This document shows positions 1-11,577 of a stretch of DNA of 64,000 nucleotides, piece after piece. Where the stretch lies: the NCBI GenBank assembly GCA_021209875.1, contig JAGYVD010000004.1, positions 4,253,001 through 4,317,000 on the forward strand, in the 5' to 3' direction. Below the pieces are notes generated by a model. It saw only the letters and a list, made by a program, of their open reading frames with translations. It searched no databases and was not told the origin of the DNA. The number at the start of each line of letters is the position of its first letter. Within the stretch, counting starts at the first letter, position 1. The position numbers and the translations under genes are program-made. This stretch comes from Rosellinia necatrix (lineage: Eukaryota > Ascomycota > Sordariomycetes > Xylariales > Xylariaceae).

Positions 1-3000
1 CTTCCTACTCCTTCTTCTTCTCCTCCTCTTCCTCTTCCTCCTTCACTCCTGCTGCTGCGACGGCGGACAACCGCGAACCTCTGCCTCCTGTTGTGTCACC
101 CTCCACCAAGGGTTTACATGGACCTGGATGGCTCTCCGAGATGGGTGTGCCAGGGTTCGTCCAAGCAGCCGAGTGGATCTGTCCGCTCCCAGCGCTGGTC
201 CCAATCGGGAATGTGGTGAATCAGAAAATGCGATGTGATCTGTATTCTCCGCATCTCTTCTCCATCCGGGACCTCTCGTTTGTCCTGCCGTCGCCTACTG
301 GCTGCCAATCTCGACCAGGCAGATAGATCAGACATTCCGGACGGGTGATAAGCACAGGAGGTAAGGTTAGGGGGTGGGAGGACACGCAGCCTCTCTGGCA
401 CCATCCGATGTTCTGTACATCCCTCTGGGAGGAGCGGTACTTACTTACACAACAGCCACACTGCGCGATCTCTCTATCTATGTATCTCTCACTCTCTATC
501 TCGCAATCTTGTGTCTTTGTGCCTCGTTCTGTCCTGGCCTGGCCTTGCTCTGCGCCCGCCGTTCGTCTTCATCGCCACTCAGGGCCCCGGCCACCGAGTG
601 TTTGCGATACCTACCTAGTTGAGCTGCCATGATGGAGCGCTTACTTCTCGGCGTGTCCTTGTGTCACCCTCGTCTCTATTCGGTTCTATTTTATCTTATT
701 TTATTTCATTTTATTTCGTCCTATTTTATTTTATTTTATTTTATTTCAATGATCTCCGCCTTAGCTGTCGGCAGGACGAGGACGAGGGCGAGGGTGAGGA
801 CGGTACACTAGGCTGGTTCGCTAGCTCAAGGCTCCGCGTTCGTCTTCTTCGGCGAGTCTGCGGGCCTCGAGTTGAAGCGAGGTTCCTTAGTGCCCATCCC
901 ATCGCGCGTTCGACCAGTCTACGACTTATGACTTATGACATATTAGGGAGACACTCTCGGCGGCTAGCCGGAGAGCCAAGAGTTAGAGTTATCATTAGTT
1001 AGTTAGCCTACTTGTAGATTTGAGCATTACCTATCATCGTCTCCAAAACATCTAAAATGGCAACAGGCCTCTGTAATAATAACAAGTGAGCCGCTATACG
1101 CTGCTGGCCTTTTCCTTCCCACCCTTTCCCCCCCATTAATCTTATGTCTCTGTTTATATTTGTTTATTTCCATCTACCGCGCCTGCAGCTAGTCGGTAGA
1201 CTAAGCAGGGCGAATTACTGTACACTCTGTATGTGATGCACTACAAGCACACTCCCTATAGATAGTCCAGAACAGAGTCCATCGCCAGAATAAAACCAGG
1301 GTTCATTCTGCGCATCGCGGGCTCGGGCTCGCTGGCCCTGCTTCCCTCTCTGTGCGCGAAGCGAGCTTACTGGAGTCCCCGCCAGCCCCCGGTCTGGCAA
1401 TCTCGTTGAACCGATTTTATGTCAAAGTACTTACCCATGCTTCTCGCGCCTTTCCTATCTTGTACCATAGTTGCGGACTTTGCCCAACGGCTCCTGTGAA
1501 TATTCGGTACACTAGAGCAATAGCGGGCCTCCATGCCTACTATAGTAAAGAACTCGGAGGGTTTCCTAACTCATTAGGCTAGGTCAGGCTTGTTCGAGAT
1601 AGTCCCTGTTTGGTTTGGGGGCCAGGGCCCAAATACACACTACTGGCGTGAGGGAAAACAGATGAGGAGGACAGGCTAGTAGAGTAGCCGTGGAGGGTGT
1701 ACGGGTATGATACAGTAGGTCAGTTACCCCAAAGACAATCTTGAATTAGCTTTAGTTCTGTGGTCGTCGTTGCCGTTGATAGGTGACCCCCCCCCCCCCC
1801 ATCCCCCTCCCCTACTTCTTGCGTGCTCTCCATAGACATCCGTGCCCTCCCTACCCTCTACCTGCCTACTCCGTCCCCCCTCCAACCCACTTTGCCTCTT
1901 TCGCTGCCCTGTCTATCTACCAGGTCTGTCACGCTTATCCACAGTGACTATGTAGAGAGTTGTGCCTCCACGGGAACCATTGTCCACTACGTGATAGTGT
2001 CACTAATTAGTGCCGCAAGCGTCATATTAGGGTCGGCAGACGAAGAAGGTTATTGTTAGTGACACTTGCCGATACGAGTAGTAAAGGGAATAGTTAGTTT
2101 ATGTACATCGTACCCCATCCTCTCTCCTATTCGAATTGTCTTCTTGGGCGTTTTTCGTCTGGTAAGGCTCTCGACTTCAGAGAGGTCGGTAGCCAGTTGT
2201 TTGCTCGTCTCAGGCCAACGAGCACAGCACTAGATCCGTCCTACCTGCTTGTCCGCGTTCCTGTCAACTAAGGTTGACCCGTCACAGGCCCGCGAGAGAA
2301 ATAATCTCGGCGCGGGCTATATGTCACAGGCCTGGCAGTCCGTCCGTAACCACCAAGTCCCGGCACGAAATTTGTGGTCCAGGACTTTGGCCCCAGCAGA
2401 TCTCCATTACCTCCGTCTCCTTCCCAGTCCGGCTGCATATACACTGTACTGGGCATGCAGAAGGGTGCTAAAGCCTTGAAGAACGCGGACCCCAAATTCG
2501 CTTGTTACTTTTCTTTTGGATCTTGACCTGGACCTCGTTCCCTTGGCTTTCCTGGTGGGCTTTTGGGTCCATTAAACGGTTGACCACCCCCTTGACGGTG
2601 GATCGTGTCTGCCGTAGCATCTGCATACAATAAACCCCCTTCCCAAGGCAACATCTACCGCGTGCGATTCCCATCTTATACAAGTACACTTCGGCCTGCA
2701 ACCTTGCCTTTTTCAAGCGCACACTCTATTCTAACCGCACAAGGCTCTCTGCAGGACCCCCTTCTTGTCCCACCCAGGAAGAAGACATCATCAACACCAT
2801 CATCACTATTATCATTGGAAGACCGCCTAGTGAATACGTATTGTTCTTCATATCAAGAACATACATATCGTGCTCGTGTCGATAGCTCATATTGTTGACA
2901 AGCAGGAATTAGAGAGGGACGGGAAGAGAAGACGGGATTGGAATCGATCAGTGGCGGCGGCACGGCGCGTGCAACGAACACACGTGCAGCGCAGGGGAAG

Positions 3001-3023
3001 GCGGGACTGAGAGACATGTTCCC
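1..3023. other. Upstream region of the NDT80-type gene, no gene seen
   Basis: No supported coding gene. The left edge (1-60) is a CT-rich tract. An ATTTT-type pentanucleotide repeat lies at about 683-748, and a run of about 15 C follows at about 1786. The several short open frames have no recognisable family, and both strands are open over the same stretches. Fungal regulators of this family often have long leaders, so part of this region may be promoter and 5' UTR of the gene starting at 3024; that is inference. Confidence 0.5.
683..748. repeat. Imperfect ATTTT pentanucleotide microsatellite
   Basis: About 65 bases are built from TTTTA-type units with some TTTC interruptions, T-rich on the plus strand. 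Length variation between isolates would be expected for such a tract. Confidence 0.85.
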
Positions 3024-5406
3024 ATGTCCACCACAACGACGTTAACGGCGACCATGGCAGAGCTGAAGCCGGAGCCGGTGCATAGTAGTAGTCTGTGGTC
3101 GAACTACGGCGGCGCCCAAGTTTCCCTGTCAACTCGATTCCCGAACAGCATGGATTCGGGGGCGGCGGCGACGACGACCGCCTCACAACACCCGGGAAGG
3201 CCTCGGAGCAGCCACCCCACCATCGACCACCCGTACTCATACCCGCGCTACTCCCAGGATGAATCCGATGCCTTTGACAGATACCCGCAGTCGTCACTAA
3301 CACAACACCACAGCTACCCGAACCTGAAGCGGCCGCATCACGGCAGCGAGTCGCAGGCGGGGCAGCAGCAGCAGCAACCACCACCGCACCCACCGTACCA
3401 GGAGATCGTCCAGGACCTACGGGACGACGGGTCAAAACTGTCAGTAAACCATGACCACAAGCTCCTGTCGTTCCGGCGGGCGCAGGACAAGCACACGATC
3501 GTAGACCAGCATGGGCGCATGCAGCAGCTGGAGCTCTCGGCCCAGTTGCACGGCATGTTCTTCCTGTCCGAGATGCCCACGAATACGGGCGACGGGTCGA
3601 TTCTGCAGCCGGAGCTGACGTGTTACCGGCGGAACCTGTTCCAGATCAGCGGGTCGCTGATCACGCCGCGGGGCCAGCTCTCCGTGATTCTCGCCGAGAC
3701 GGGTGAGACAGTCCCCGTCAACAACACCGAGGTCACCATCTCCGCCATCGAATCCGTCGACGGCCACCCCGTGCGACTCATCGTGATCCCGTGGAAGACG
3801 CCCCCGCCGAACTCTCCAGAGCTACCACAAACACCGGACCAGGAGCCGCCATCACTCCCGCTGATTCCGTTCCCGGACGATGGACAGGAGCCCGAGGGCG
3901 AGTACGCCGTCTATCCTATAGGCTGGCGACGCCTGCAGTTTAGAATGTAGGTAACCCTTCTCTTTGCCCCACCAGAATCGTAAAAGGGGGAGACGAAGCG
4001 GAAGAAGAAGGGAAAGGAAAGGGAGGTACCGCGAGACGGCTGCTAACCCTGGGTGAACAACAGAGCGACGGCCAACAACGGGAGACGGAAAGAACTACAG
4101 CAGCATTTCGTGCTACACCTCAAGGTGATGGGATCCTTGGCAAACGGATCGAAGGTAGCCCTAGCAGAGTCAACCACGGCGCCGATCGTAGTAAGGGGAC
4201 GCAGCCCGCGGAATTTCCAGGCACGCAAAGAAATCCCACTGTTGGGATCAAGCGCGGGCTCACGGGGCCAGGCCCTCGTCGAGACAGGCATGGGCATCGT
4301 AGCCGGGCCGCTGGCGGTGAAACCACAGGACCCGAAGCTGAGGGGGCTCGGTCTCGAGCTGCCCAGGACGGCGTTCACTTTCAATGCCTCGAAAATCCCT
4401 GGCAGCCCCATGACCATGAGGTCAAAGTAAGTCCTCGCTCCCCTTTGTCTAGTTTGAAGACGACGAAGAGAAAAGGAAGAAAGAGACGGCGCGCGAACCC
4501 CCCAAACTATCTTTTAGCGAAACACGATATGGGGCGCCGGAAGAAACGGTCCTGGGCAATAAGAACGCGAGTCAAGAATTTCATAGTAACAGGTGATCTA
4601 GTTCATATCCTAGCTGGAACCCGCCGAGTCAGTTGCCCATGTCCGGGCTGCCGGCGTCGGCGTCGGCCAGCTACCCGTCGAGCACTATACCGGCGGACCC
4701 GTACCAGAAGTTACCGGGCTCTGGGGCGGCGGGCTACCCGCATGAGCCGCCAGAGCTACCGATGCAAACGTCGATGCCGTCCATGCAACTCTCCCTGGCG
4801 GCCACGGATCAGCCGCAGCCACCGATCCGGACGCAATACGCGTACGTGCCGGGGACATCCGCGCCCTCGATGTCCGCGCCGACGCCGGCGCTGGGCAGCT
4901 CAACGGGCGGCGCGGACCACCACGCGCTCAGCGTGCCGCGGTACGTGGATTCGAACCCGCGGCCGTCGAAGAGCCCGCGGCACGCGGGCCACCAGTCGGT
5001 GCCGAGCAGCAGCTCGCTCAGCAACAACGACGCCACGTCCGAGTACCGGTACGGCCCGCCGCAGACGACGACCTATGACAACCCGGCCTCGACGTACGGC
5101 ACCAGCAGTGGCGGCGGCGGTGAGGGCCCCGGCGGCGCCGCATCCGCTAGCTCCGGTGGTGGCGGCCCGCATGCACCGCCCCGCGAGTACTACCCGCCGA
5201 CCTCATCGTGGACTACGACGGCCGGCGAGACCAGCAGCTCAACGGTCCACGCGTACCATAACGGGGCCGCTGCCAGCGAGAGTAGGCCTTACACCTACTC
5301 GGATCAGTACAAGCCCAGCCACTCGATATCGGTCAAGAGCGAGCATCCGACCGCTCCGAGTACTTACGCCCCGACACTACACAATTATTCGTGGAGCCCG
5401 ACGTAG
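3024..5406 (+). CDS. NDT80/PhoG-domain transcription factor (VIB-1/FSD-1/XprG family)
   Basis: A nuclear p53-like-fold DNA-binding regulator. Family members control extracellular hydrolases, carbon or nitrogen starvation responses, heterokaryon incompatibility (VIB-1) or sexual development (FSD-1). Proposed exons: 3024-3946, 4064-4426, 4602-5406, giving 696 residues. The first junction restores the family core LQFR-IATANNGRRKEL, and intron 1 has a TGCTAAC branch point at 4041. The NDT80 domain runs from about residue 171 (LSAQLHGMFFLSE) through ELTCYRRNLFQISG and VIPWKTPPP to IVVRGRSPRNFQARK in exon 2. The rest is disordered: Ser/Pro/Gln-rich at the N-terminus, Ser/Gly/Pro-rich in exon 3. A second ATG at 3054 is an alternative start. 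Intron 2 (175 nt) is less certain, because an acceptor at 4613 also keeps frame and would remove four residues. Family assignment is secure; which paralog it is cannot be decided. Confidence 0.88.
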
Positions 5407-7667
5407 TGGACCAGAACGCGGAGTATCCGCCCCCCTGGGGCGAGCGTTGTTTCCGCGGTTGACTGCAAACCGCGAAAGTCAACAAGCTGGTTGGATTCCC
5501 ACCAGCGGTTGAGCCGTAGGAAGGGACGTGCGCGCGACAAAAAAAAAAGGGAAATGAAGCTAACTCCGTCAATTTAACACGGCTTGATGGACGTGTCGTG
5601 TCTGTATAATACTCGTATCAGGGTTTTTTTTTTCTTCTTTTTTTCTCTTATTGAGGGTTTCTCAACATCTAGGAGGAGACGCAGGGTGTGTCGTGGTCAA
5701 GAGGCCCAGAGCACATCAGAGGCGCTTTGCTGAACAAATTCGGAGCAAAAAGTAGCCGAAGGAGGGCGCAGTAATTATTACTACTAGGTCCCTCTCCATC
5801 ATCGCGACTTGAGAACAGATAAACGACTCGGGATGAAAGTATGTGGGGAGGGGAAATGAAACGACGGGTGGACGAACGGAGTGACGGAGTAACCACTGTG
5901 GTTGGTAGGATGTACTGTTTGGGACATGCTTGGGTTTGAATGTGTTGGGCGCGTTGGGAACTTCTTTTTTTATTATTACCCTTGATGCTCTCCCAGTGCT
6001 GTGTGTCTTGTTTTCACTTGAACCATTTTGGAAGACGGGCTGTTGGTTTTACTTTCTCATAGGCGCGCACAACGATCTACCAAGCAACGCAAAGGGCCCA
6101 GACGGGTATGGGGCATTGAGAAAGCATCCGGAGTTGGTTCGGTCACCTGGACGTTCGTCATATGTCGTCGTCGCCAGCGTCGTCATCTTGTCATTGCTGT
6201 CGTTTGTTCTTTGAGCCGCGGATCATTCCTGTCATTATTCGTTCGATATCCCCCAGGACCATTGTCATACTATTACTGCTCATCCGTGTTGCGCATATCA
6301 TAATTCGGAAGATGCGAGCTACGATACCCTGCTGTACTTGCGTTGTTGTTCCAATGTAAACAGAAATACCCATATGTTGTTGATGCCTGTGGCTCGATAT
6401 CTTGACACAGTCGAGCGATTGAAGAAAGCAGACTATGAGGTGAAGAAGAAACAGAAGGAGAAGAACAGAGCTTACCAAGTCGTGCTATCCATCTAGTTCG
6501 TTCGGCGTCAGCATGGGATGGTTCATGGGTTGGATCGGTGTATACCACATATACAATATGGCTGGTTATTCGGGCGAGGGATGGGCTGTTTTTTTTTTAA
6601 ATTTGTATCATACCAAGCATAAAATGTAGCGGCTAAGGATCATTATCCAATTCGGCCTAATATACGCAATCCAAGCCGAAGAGAGCTCAAGAACCCGTTG
6701 GACGAAGAGGAGCAGGAAGGATGTGTTAGGCAAATTCGGTCTACGAAACCGGGGGAGGACACCAGGCCCCGAGCTACGACGGCGGTAGTAGGCTTATATC
6801 AGATAGCACGTCCCGCTCCAAGACAGACCCTCCGGCTGTGGTGGGTTGCGGCTGAGTCTTCGTGATATCTCGGCCTGAACGCAGTTTAGCTGGATTGTTC
6901 TCCCCCTACCTCTGCGTCCATCTGCGTTCAGTGCCTTCAACACAGCGCGTTCAATAACAAGCCCGTTTCACTCCTCGTTGGTTTTATGCCAATTCACTAC
7001 AGCACACCTCCGGCCACGCCCATGGATTGTCCGCGGACGTGTTTTGGTGTCTGTCGGTGTAGCCAGGCTGCTGTATCGCTGCTTGGCATGCGACGGTCCG
7101 CTGTGTTAGTATACGAAAGGCTGGCACGAAAACACATGGCACTAATGCGGTTACGAGAAGTTGGAGATGTCAAGATACGCCATCGTGATAGGTGGCTTGG
7201 CCATGCCGGGCCATGCCGGGCTAGATCGTGATACTTCAAGGTGAAGAGATCAGACCGCCGTTGCTGATATTTCAGGAAGGTATGGGAATGGGACCACCAA
7301 TAAACCTAAATCGCCCGTCGCACGGAGGGTCAGCAATCTTACCAATCAGCATTCGTTGACCCATAATAACTCGCCCAATTCGTCATTCTACTGGCTGTTC
7401 ACCTATCTGGCAGCGACGGGAATCACGCTACCAGCCCATCCAAAGTCACCAACCCAAGCAAGCCTTTTTCACTTATGCACATTTGCTCCATGTTTAAGTG
7501 CCGATTTTGATCAACTGATAGCCTTCTGGTGTGAGATGTCCGACGCGATACGCCAAGCAATATAGATATTTTCAGCTGTCCACTCCCCCCAAACAGCTCA
7601 CCATCTCATCCGACGTCCGATTCGCCGCCACTTTTTTTTTTTTTTTTTAATAAAAAAAAAAAGAAAG
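5407..7667. other. Intergenic region, probable 3' UTR then promoter
   Basis: No gene recognised. It starts with A- and T-homopolymers at about 5540-5650, compatible with the 3' end of the upstream gene. A tandem duplication of a 10-nt unit (GGCCATGCCG) lies at about 7199-7220. A run of 17 T (7632-7648) followed almost at once by A-rich sequence ends only a few bases before the next start codon. Confidence 0.5.
7632..7662. repeat. T17/A-rich homopolymer block just before a start codon
   Basis: Seventeen T (7632-7648) are followed by AATA and ten further A. The block ends about 5 nt upstream of the ATG at 7668, so it either lies in the 5' UTR or limits it to a few bases. The T and A runs could form a weak hairpin. 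Confidence 0.85.
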
Positions 7668-8672
7668 ATGTTTGAACTCCCAGAAGCGAAACGGTAAGAC
7701 GGCACCCCGCCCTTCTCACACTCAAAACACCCCCGTCTGACGTGAGGCCTCAGAGTCCGTCGGAAAGACCTGTACGATTCGGGCTCAGACGAGTCCGGAT
7801 CCGATGGGGAGGAGGGGGGCCACCATTCCTCCACACCTGACGAATCAGCCCTGCACGCCAAACTCAGCGCGCGGCTCGCGGGGCTGTTCGATTTCAGCTT
7901 CACCGCCGCCGCCGCCCCGCCGCAGCGGCAGCAGCGGGAGGAGGCGGCGAGCCAGCCAGACGCCGCCTCCCCGCCGTCGCGAGATGTCTCAGGGGAAGGG
8001 AAGGGAGAAGAGGAGGAGGAGGAGGAGGAGGAACAGGTCTACGCCTTCCGCCTCTTCCGCGGGGAGACGCCGACGCACACCGTGGTGCTGACGCGCGACG
8101 ACGACCCCCGGGCGCTGGGCGACGGGGCGTTCGTGGTGCCGTCGCGGCCGCGGTCGCACTACCTCACGGGGCCGCCGTCGCCGCGGCGGGCGGAGGAGTA
8201 CCGCAGCGTGGCCGTGAGCGCGGCGGACGTGCTGGCGGGCGCTCGGCGGCGGCGCTGCTGGGGCCTCGAGAAGCCGTGGCGCGTCGTCCACATCGCGCCC
8301 GGCTCGCACCTGGTGGTGACGGCGCCGCCGGAGGAGGAGGAGGAAGAGGAGGGCGGGGATGGGAAGAAGCAGAAGAAGAAGGAGGGGCGGACACGCCCGG
8401 GTAAGAAACATCGCATCCTGCTGCGCGTGCGCGAGAAGGCCGCGCGGGAGCGCGAGGAGGCCGCCAGGGTGAAGGCGCTGGAGAAGGACGAGCACCTCCA
8501 GGAGAAGAAGAAGCGCCTCAATCGGGAACGGAAGCTCAAGCGAAGACAGAAAGAACGCGAGAAGAAGGCCGAGGCACGGACGGCACATCCCACAGCTGGT
8601 GGGGCTGATGTTAATGATGCTGACACTCAGAAGGGCGTTGAGAGTAGGGAAGACGTGTCTGATAATGAATAG
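7668..8672 (+). CDS. DUF2011-like fungal protein of unknown function
   Basis: Two exons are proposed: 7668-7693 and 7754-8672, giving 314 residues. The 60-nt intron (GTAAGA donor, CTGAC branch point, CAG acceptor) joins a nine-codon first exon, MFELPEAKR, to VRRKDLYDSGSDESG. This matches how I remember the start of fungal DUF2011 proteins. The middle holds a Glu tract (EEEEEEEEE), then YAFRLFRGETP, VVLTRDDDP, FVVPSRPRSHYLTG and GLEKPWRV, the conserved-looking core. The C-terminal third is Lys/Arg/Glu-rich and probably helical (REKAAREREEAAR, KRLNRERKLKRRQKER), suggesting a nuclear or nucleolar RNA-associated role (inference only). GC content is clearly higher than in the flanks. The first exon is too short to appear as an open frame, so the gene would easily be called with a wrong start at about 8082. 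Confidence 0.78.
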
Positions 8673-9439
8673 CAGTGGAAATGTTTCATGTAACGAAAAC
8701 GTTTAGATATACCTACAGAAGTGAGTTGATTTGAACCACCTGTGATCATACCGTATTACCAGCAGATGTGGGAGCATAAATGGGTAGTAGGGTGATATAT
8801 TTTCATTTTGGTAGAATGATTCTAGAGCGCGCATAGCGGCGTTATGCGCCCCCTCCATCCCTCTTACAGTCCCCCTTCTCGTCTCCGGCGAGTTTCTCGT
8901 TTCCTCATTGCTGCATGCCTAAGTCTTATCCGAATTTCCCAGCTTCTTTCTCATCATATAGTGATAATCCAGCATACACGCAGGGCACATGCTTGCGCGA
9001 ACCTATCGGCGCGCTATGCCCTACAAAAAAAAAACAAAAAAAAAACAAAGGGGATGAAAACAAGTGTGCAACTTCCCGTTTCTGATCGACGCCTAGTCAT
9101 GCTAAAACTTGCCTCTCCAAACGCCACGAGGATGAAAATGGTAGTATAAAAGGGTAGAAAATACAGGAACAACAAAAGTAAAGGGCAGGACAATAGGATG
9201 ATACATATGGTGGTCGTATATTTACATACGGAGACCGGGCGATTTGAGGTATTAAGATGACCGAAATACCGACCAGCTCAGTATCGACCTACATCCCATG
9301 TGCAGACCACTAAGTAGCTCCTGTGGGTATGAGCGAACGAAAATAAATGATGGGGGCGTCCCGAATCCGTGTTTAAATCTGTGGGGATGAAGCGGTTATG
9401 GTGTTGCTGTCGGGGGATCAATGTGTAGAGGTGTATAAT
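8673..9439. other. Intergenic region between convergent genes
   Basis: Joint 3' region of the DUF2011-like gene (plus) and the seven-transmembrane gene (minus). It contains an A-rich stretch at about 9023-9045 and otherwise nothing I recognise. Confidence 0.5.
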
Positions 9440-11577
9440 TCATATCCAATCGGCACTATCGTGGGGCCCAGTAGGGGAGTTTCCATGAAGGCGGGGAGGC
9501 GGAGTGTTGGCTTCCACAATTTCAATGGGTGTGGTATTTGTTCTGGCCGGCACATTAAAACCGACCCCTTTAGGACTCGGGACCTTGCCTTTGGTAGGAC
9601 TGCTCGGGCTGTATACAGTTGGATTGAGGGTGATGGGGGCTCTCTCCATCTCGGGGTAGGGATCTTGGGGAACGGGTGGCAATGTTTTCATTGCTGTGTC
9701 CAGCTGATTCACTCCAAAGGGGCGTCTCGGCGATGATACTGTGCTCTCTATAGTCATGAGAGGACTTGGCCTATTCGGATTGTCGGCCTTTGGCTTGTTG
9801 GGGCAACCCAATTCGTGCGTCCGTTCAATGCCTCCAATAGTACTGACAGTAATAGGCCTTACATCTTCAACATTTGAAAGACGCAAACCTATTTGTACCG
9901 TTGCGGATGAGCCCATGGACGAATCGCGTCTATGACGAGAGCCCATTGGCTGCATTGAAGGTGGTGGAACAAGCATGTCGCAACAATCCTTCAGTACAGT
10001 TACAGACTCGTTCGCGTCTTGCGAATATATTGTAGATGGTAGAATGGCTTTGGACGTTCTGTTTGTTTGGAATTTATTCGGGAAGAGTCCGTACGATGAT
10101 GACGCCGTCCGAACTGGTGCCATTGGCAAGGGTGTCTGGGTCTTAACCGGGCTCCTTGGAGCCATGGGATTGAAGACGAAGTTTAACCCCAAGGGGTTCG
10201 AGTTATCCGCGCTGCGGATACTGGCGGCGTTTTTGTCATCCATGTTACCGATATCTTTCAGCGTTGGCTGTTTCTCTTGGGGCTCTATTTCACGGAGCCA
10301 CTGGGGTACCATGACAGGCTTCATTATCTGATTGTTGAAGTCCGTACCGTTCGCTTTTGGCATTCGGATTTGATATTTTATCTGCTGGCGTTCATATTCG
10401 TCAAGTTTGTTTTTTGGGGCGATCGAAGAAATGGTACTGGATCGAAGGAACAAGTAAAGTCCACCGGTCATGAGCCCCGTCACATTGGCCACGACTGTTG
10501 AAACCATCGATAGTGTTAACCCAGTGTCGCCGCCATTTTCGAATGGATTGCCAAAAGACAGGTAGCCAAAGAATGGAATCATAAGTGTCTATCTCCGTGT
10601 TAGTTCGTTGGCCGTGTAATTCAGGGTCGAGAGATACCTACATTCGGGATAACCGCAAGAGCAATGTAGTAGATCATCCGCGAAGCACCGATTCGTTCGT
10701 CGTCTTCAATCATCGAATATCTTGTAAGTTTAAGATAAATTATCACGGCGCATATGGCCATAATAACCACGATGGCTATTAGAAGCGCAAATCCTATCTC
10801 TGCCCATTTTGCCACAAACCAGAATAGCGCAGCGAAACAAACATTAGGTGCACGAATGAAGAATGTGATAAGACCAGTGGCAAGCAGGGCGATTTTAACT
10901 ATCGTCAAGCAGATGGCTACTGTCCACTTGCTCCTCGGCGGAAACGGGTTCGATTTGAGAGCCCGTAGCGTGGTCTCAACAGAAAACACCAGCTGCAGAT
11001 AGGGCACAATAAATATGGCTACACAATCGTTAGTTCATTCATCGAATTGGGAGAGACGAATAGACTGCGACATACCAGGCCACATAAACTGCGAAATCAA
11101 AGCACATCCGGTTTGGAATAGACTATCTAGGCCCTGCGCCTGCGAGGCCACAAATATGACACCTTGTCCTACAATGCCGAGGGAAAGAATGAATGGATAT
11201 AGGTCGGGGCCTCGGACACATGTAAATATATTGACCCTGTTACCAATGATCAGCTTTCCCATTGGACTTCATCTCGTGATCAGTACATACCGTTGTTTCC
11301 GCCTCAGCGGCGACCGTTTTACGCTCAGGTAGCCGTTGTAAAATATCCCTGCTGCTGTTGCGGCTGCGGAGACGATATTGAAAGCGGCGAGAATGATGGT
11401 GGATTGGCGGGATGATTTTGCAGCGAGAAACTTCAGTTCGTTGATGACACCAAATGTCGAGCTACCATTGTAGGCCGCCTGCGAGAAGCCACCTTGATTG
11501 ACCGACCAACTCGAATTCGTCGACCACTGGCTGTCAGAATGGCCGAAAGAACCGAAGTTCTCCGTCGTAGAAAACAT
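9440..11577 (-). CDS. Seven-transmembrane fungal membrane protein, GPCR-like topology
   Basis: Four exons on the minus strand: 11577-11291, 11236-11076, 11018-10642 and 10588-9440, giving 657 residues. The three introns are 53-57 nt, and introns 2 and 3 have CTAAC branch points. All joins preserve frame. Seven hydrophobic segments are visible: STIILAAFNIVSAAATAAG; LYPFILSLGIVGQGVIFVAS; ISQFMWPAIFIVPYLQLVF; AICLTIVKIALLATGLITFF; FALLIAIVVIMAICAVIIYL; MIYYIALAVIPNTLMIPFFG; MVSTVVANVTGLMTGGLYLF. An Asn/Ser-rich N-terminus (FSTTENFGSFG) precedes them and a cytoplasmic tail of about 325 Pro/Ser-rich residues follows. Topology fits a receptor or sensor, but I do not recognise a named family. It is not PTH11-like: there is no CFEM module. 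A role in signalling is inference. Confidence 0.8.

Noticed and set aside
4427..4452. 26-nt GT...AG interval after exon 2 of the NDT80-type gene
   Set aside because: Too short for a spliceosomal intron; the 175-nt alternative to 4601 keeps frame with exon 3.
4445..5512. 355-codon Arg-rich open frame on the plus strand
   Set aside because: It is an out-of-frame shadow of exon 3 of the NDT80-type gene. The Arg excess is typical of a shifted reading of GC-rich coding DNA.
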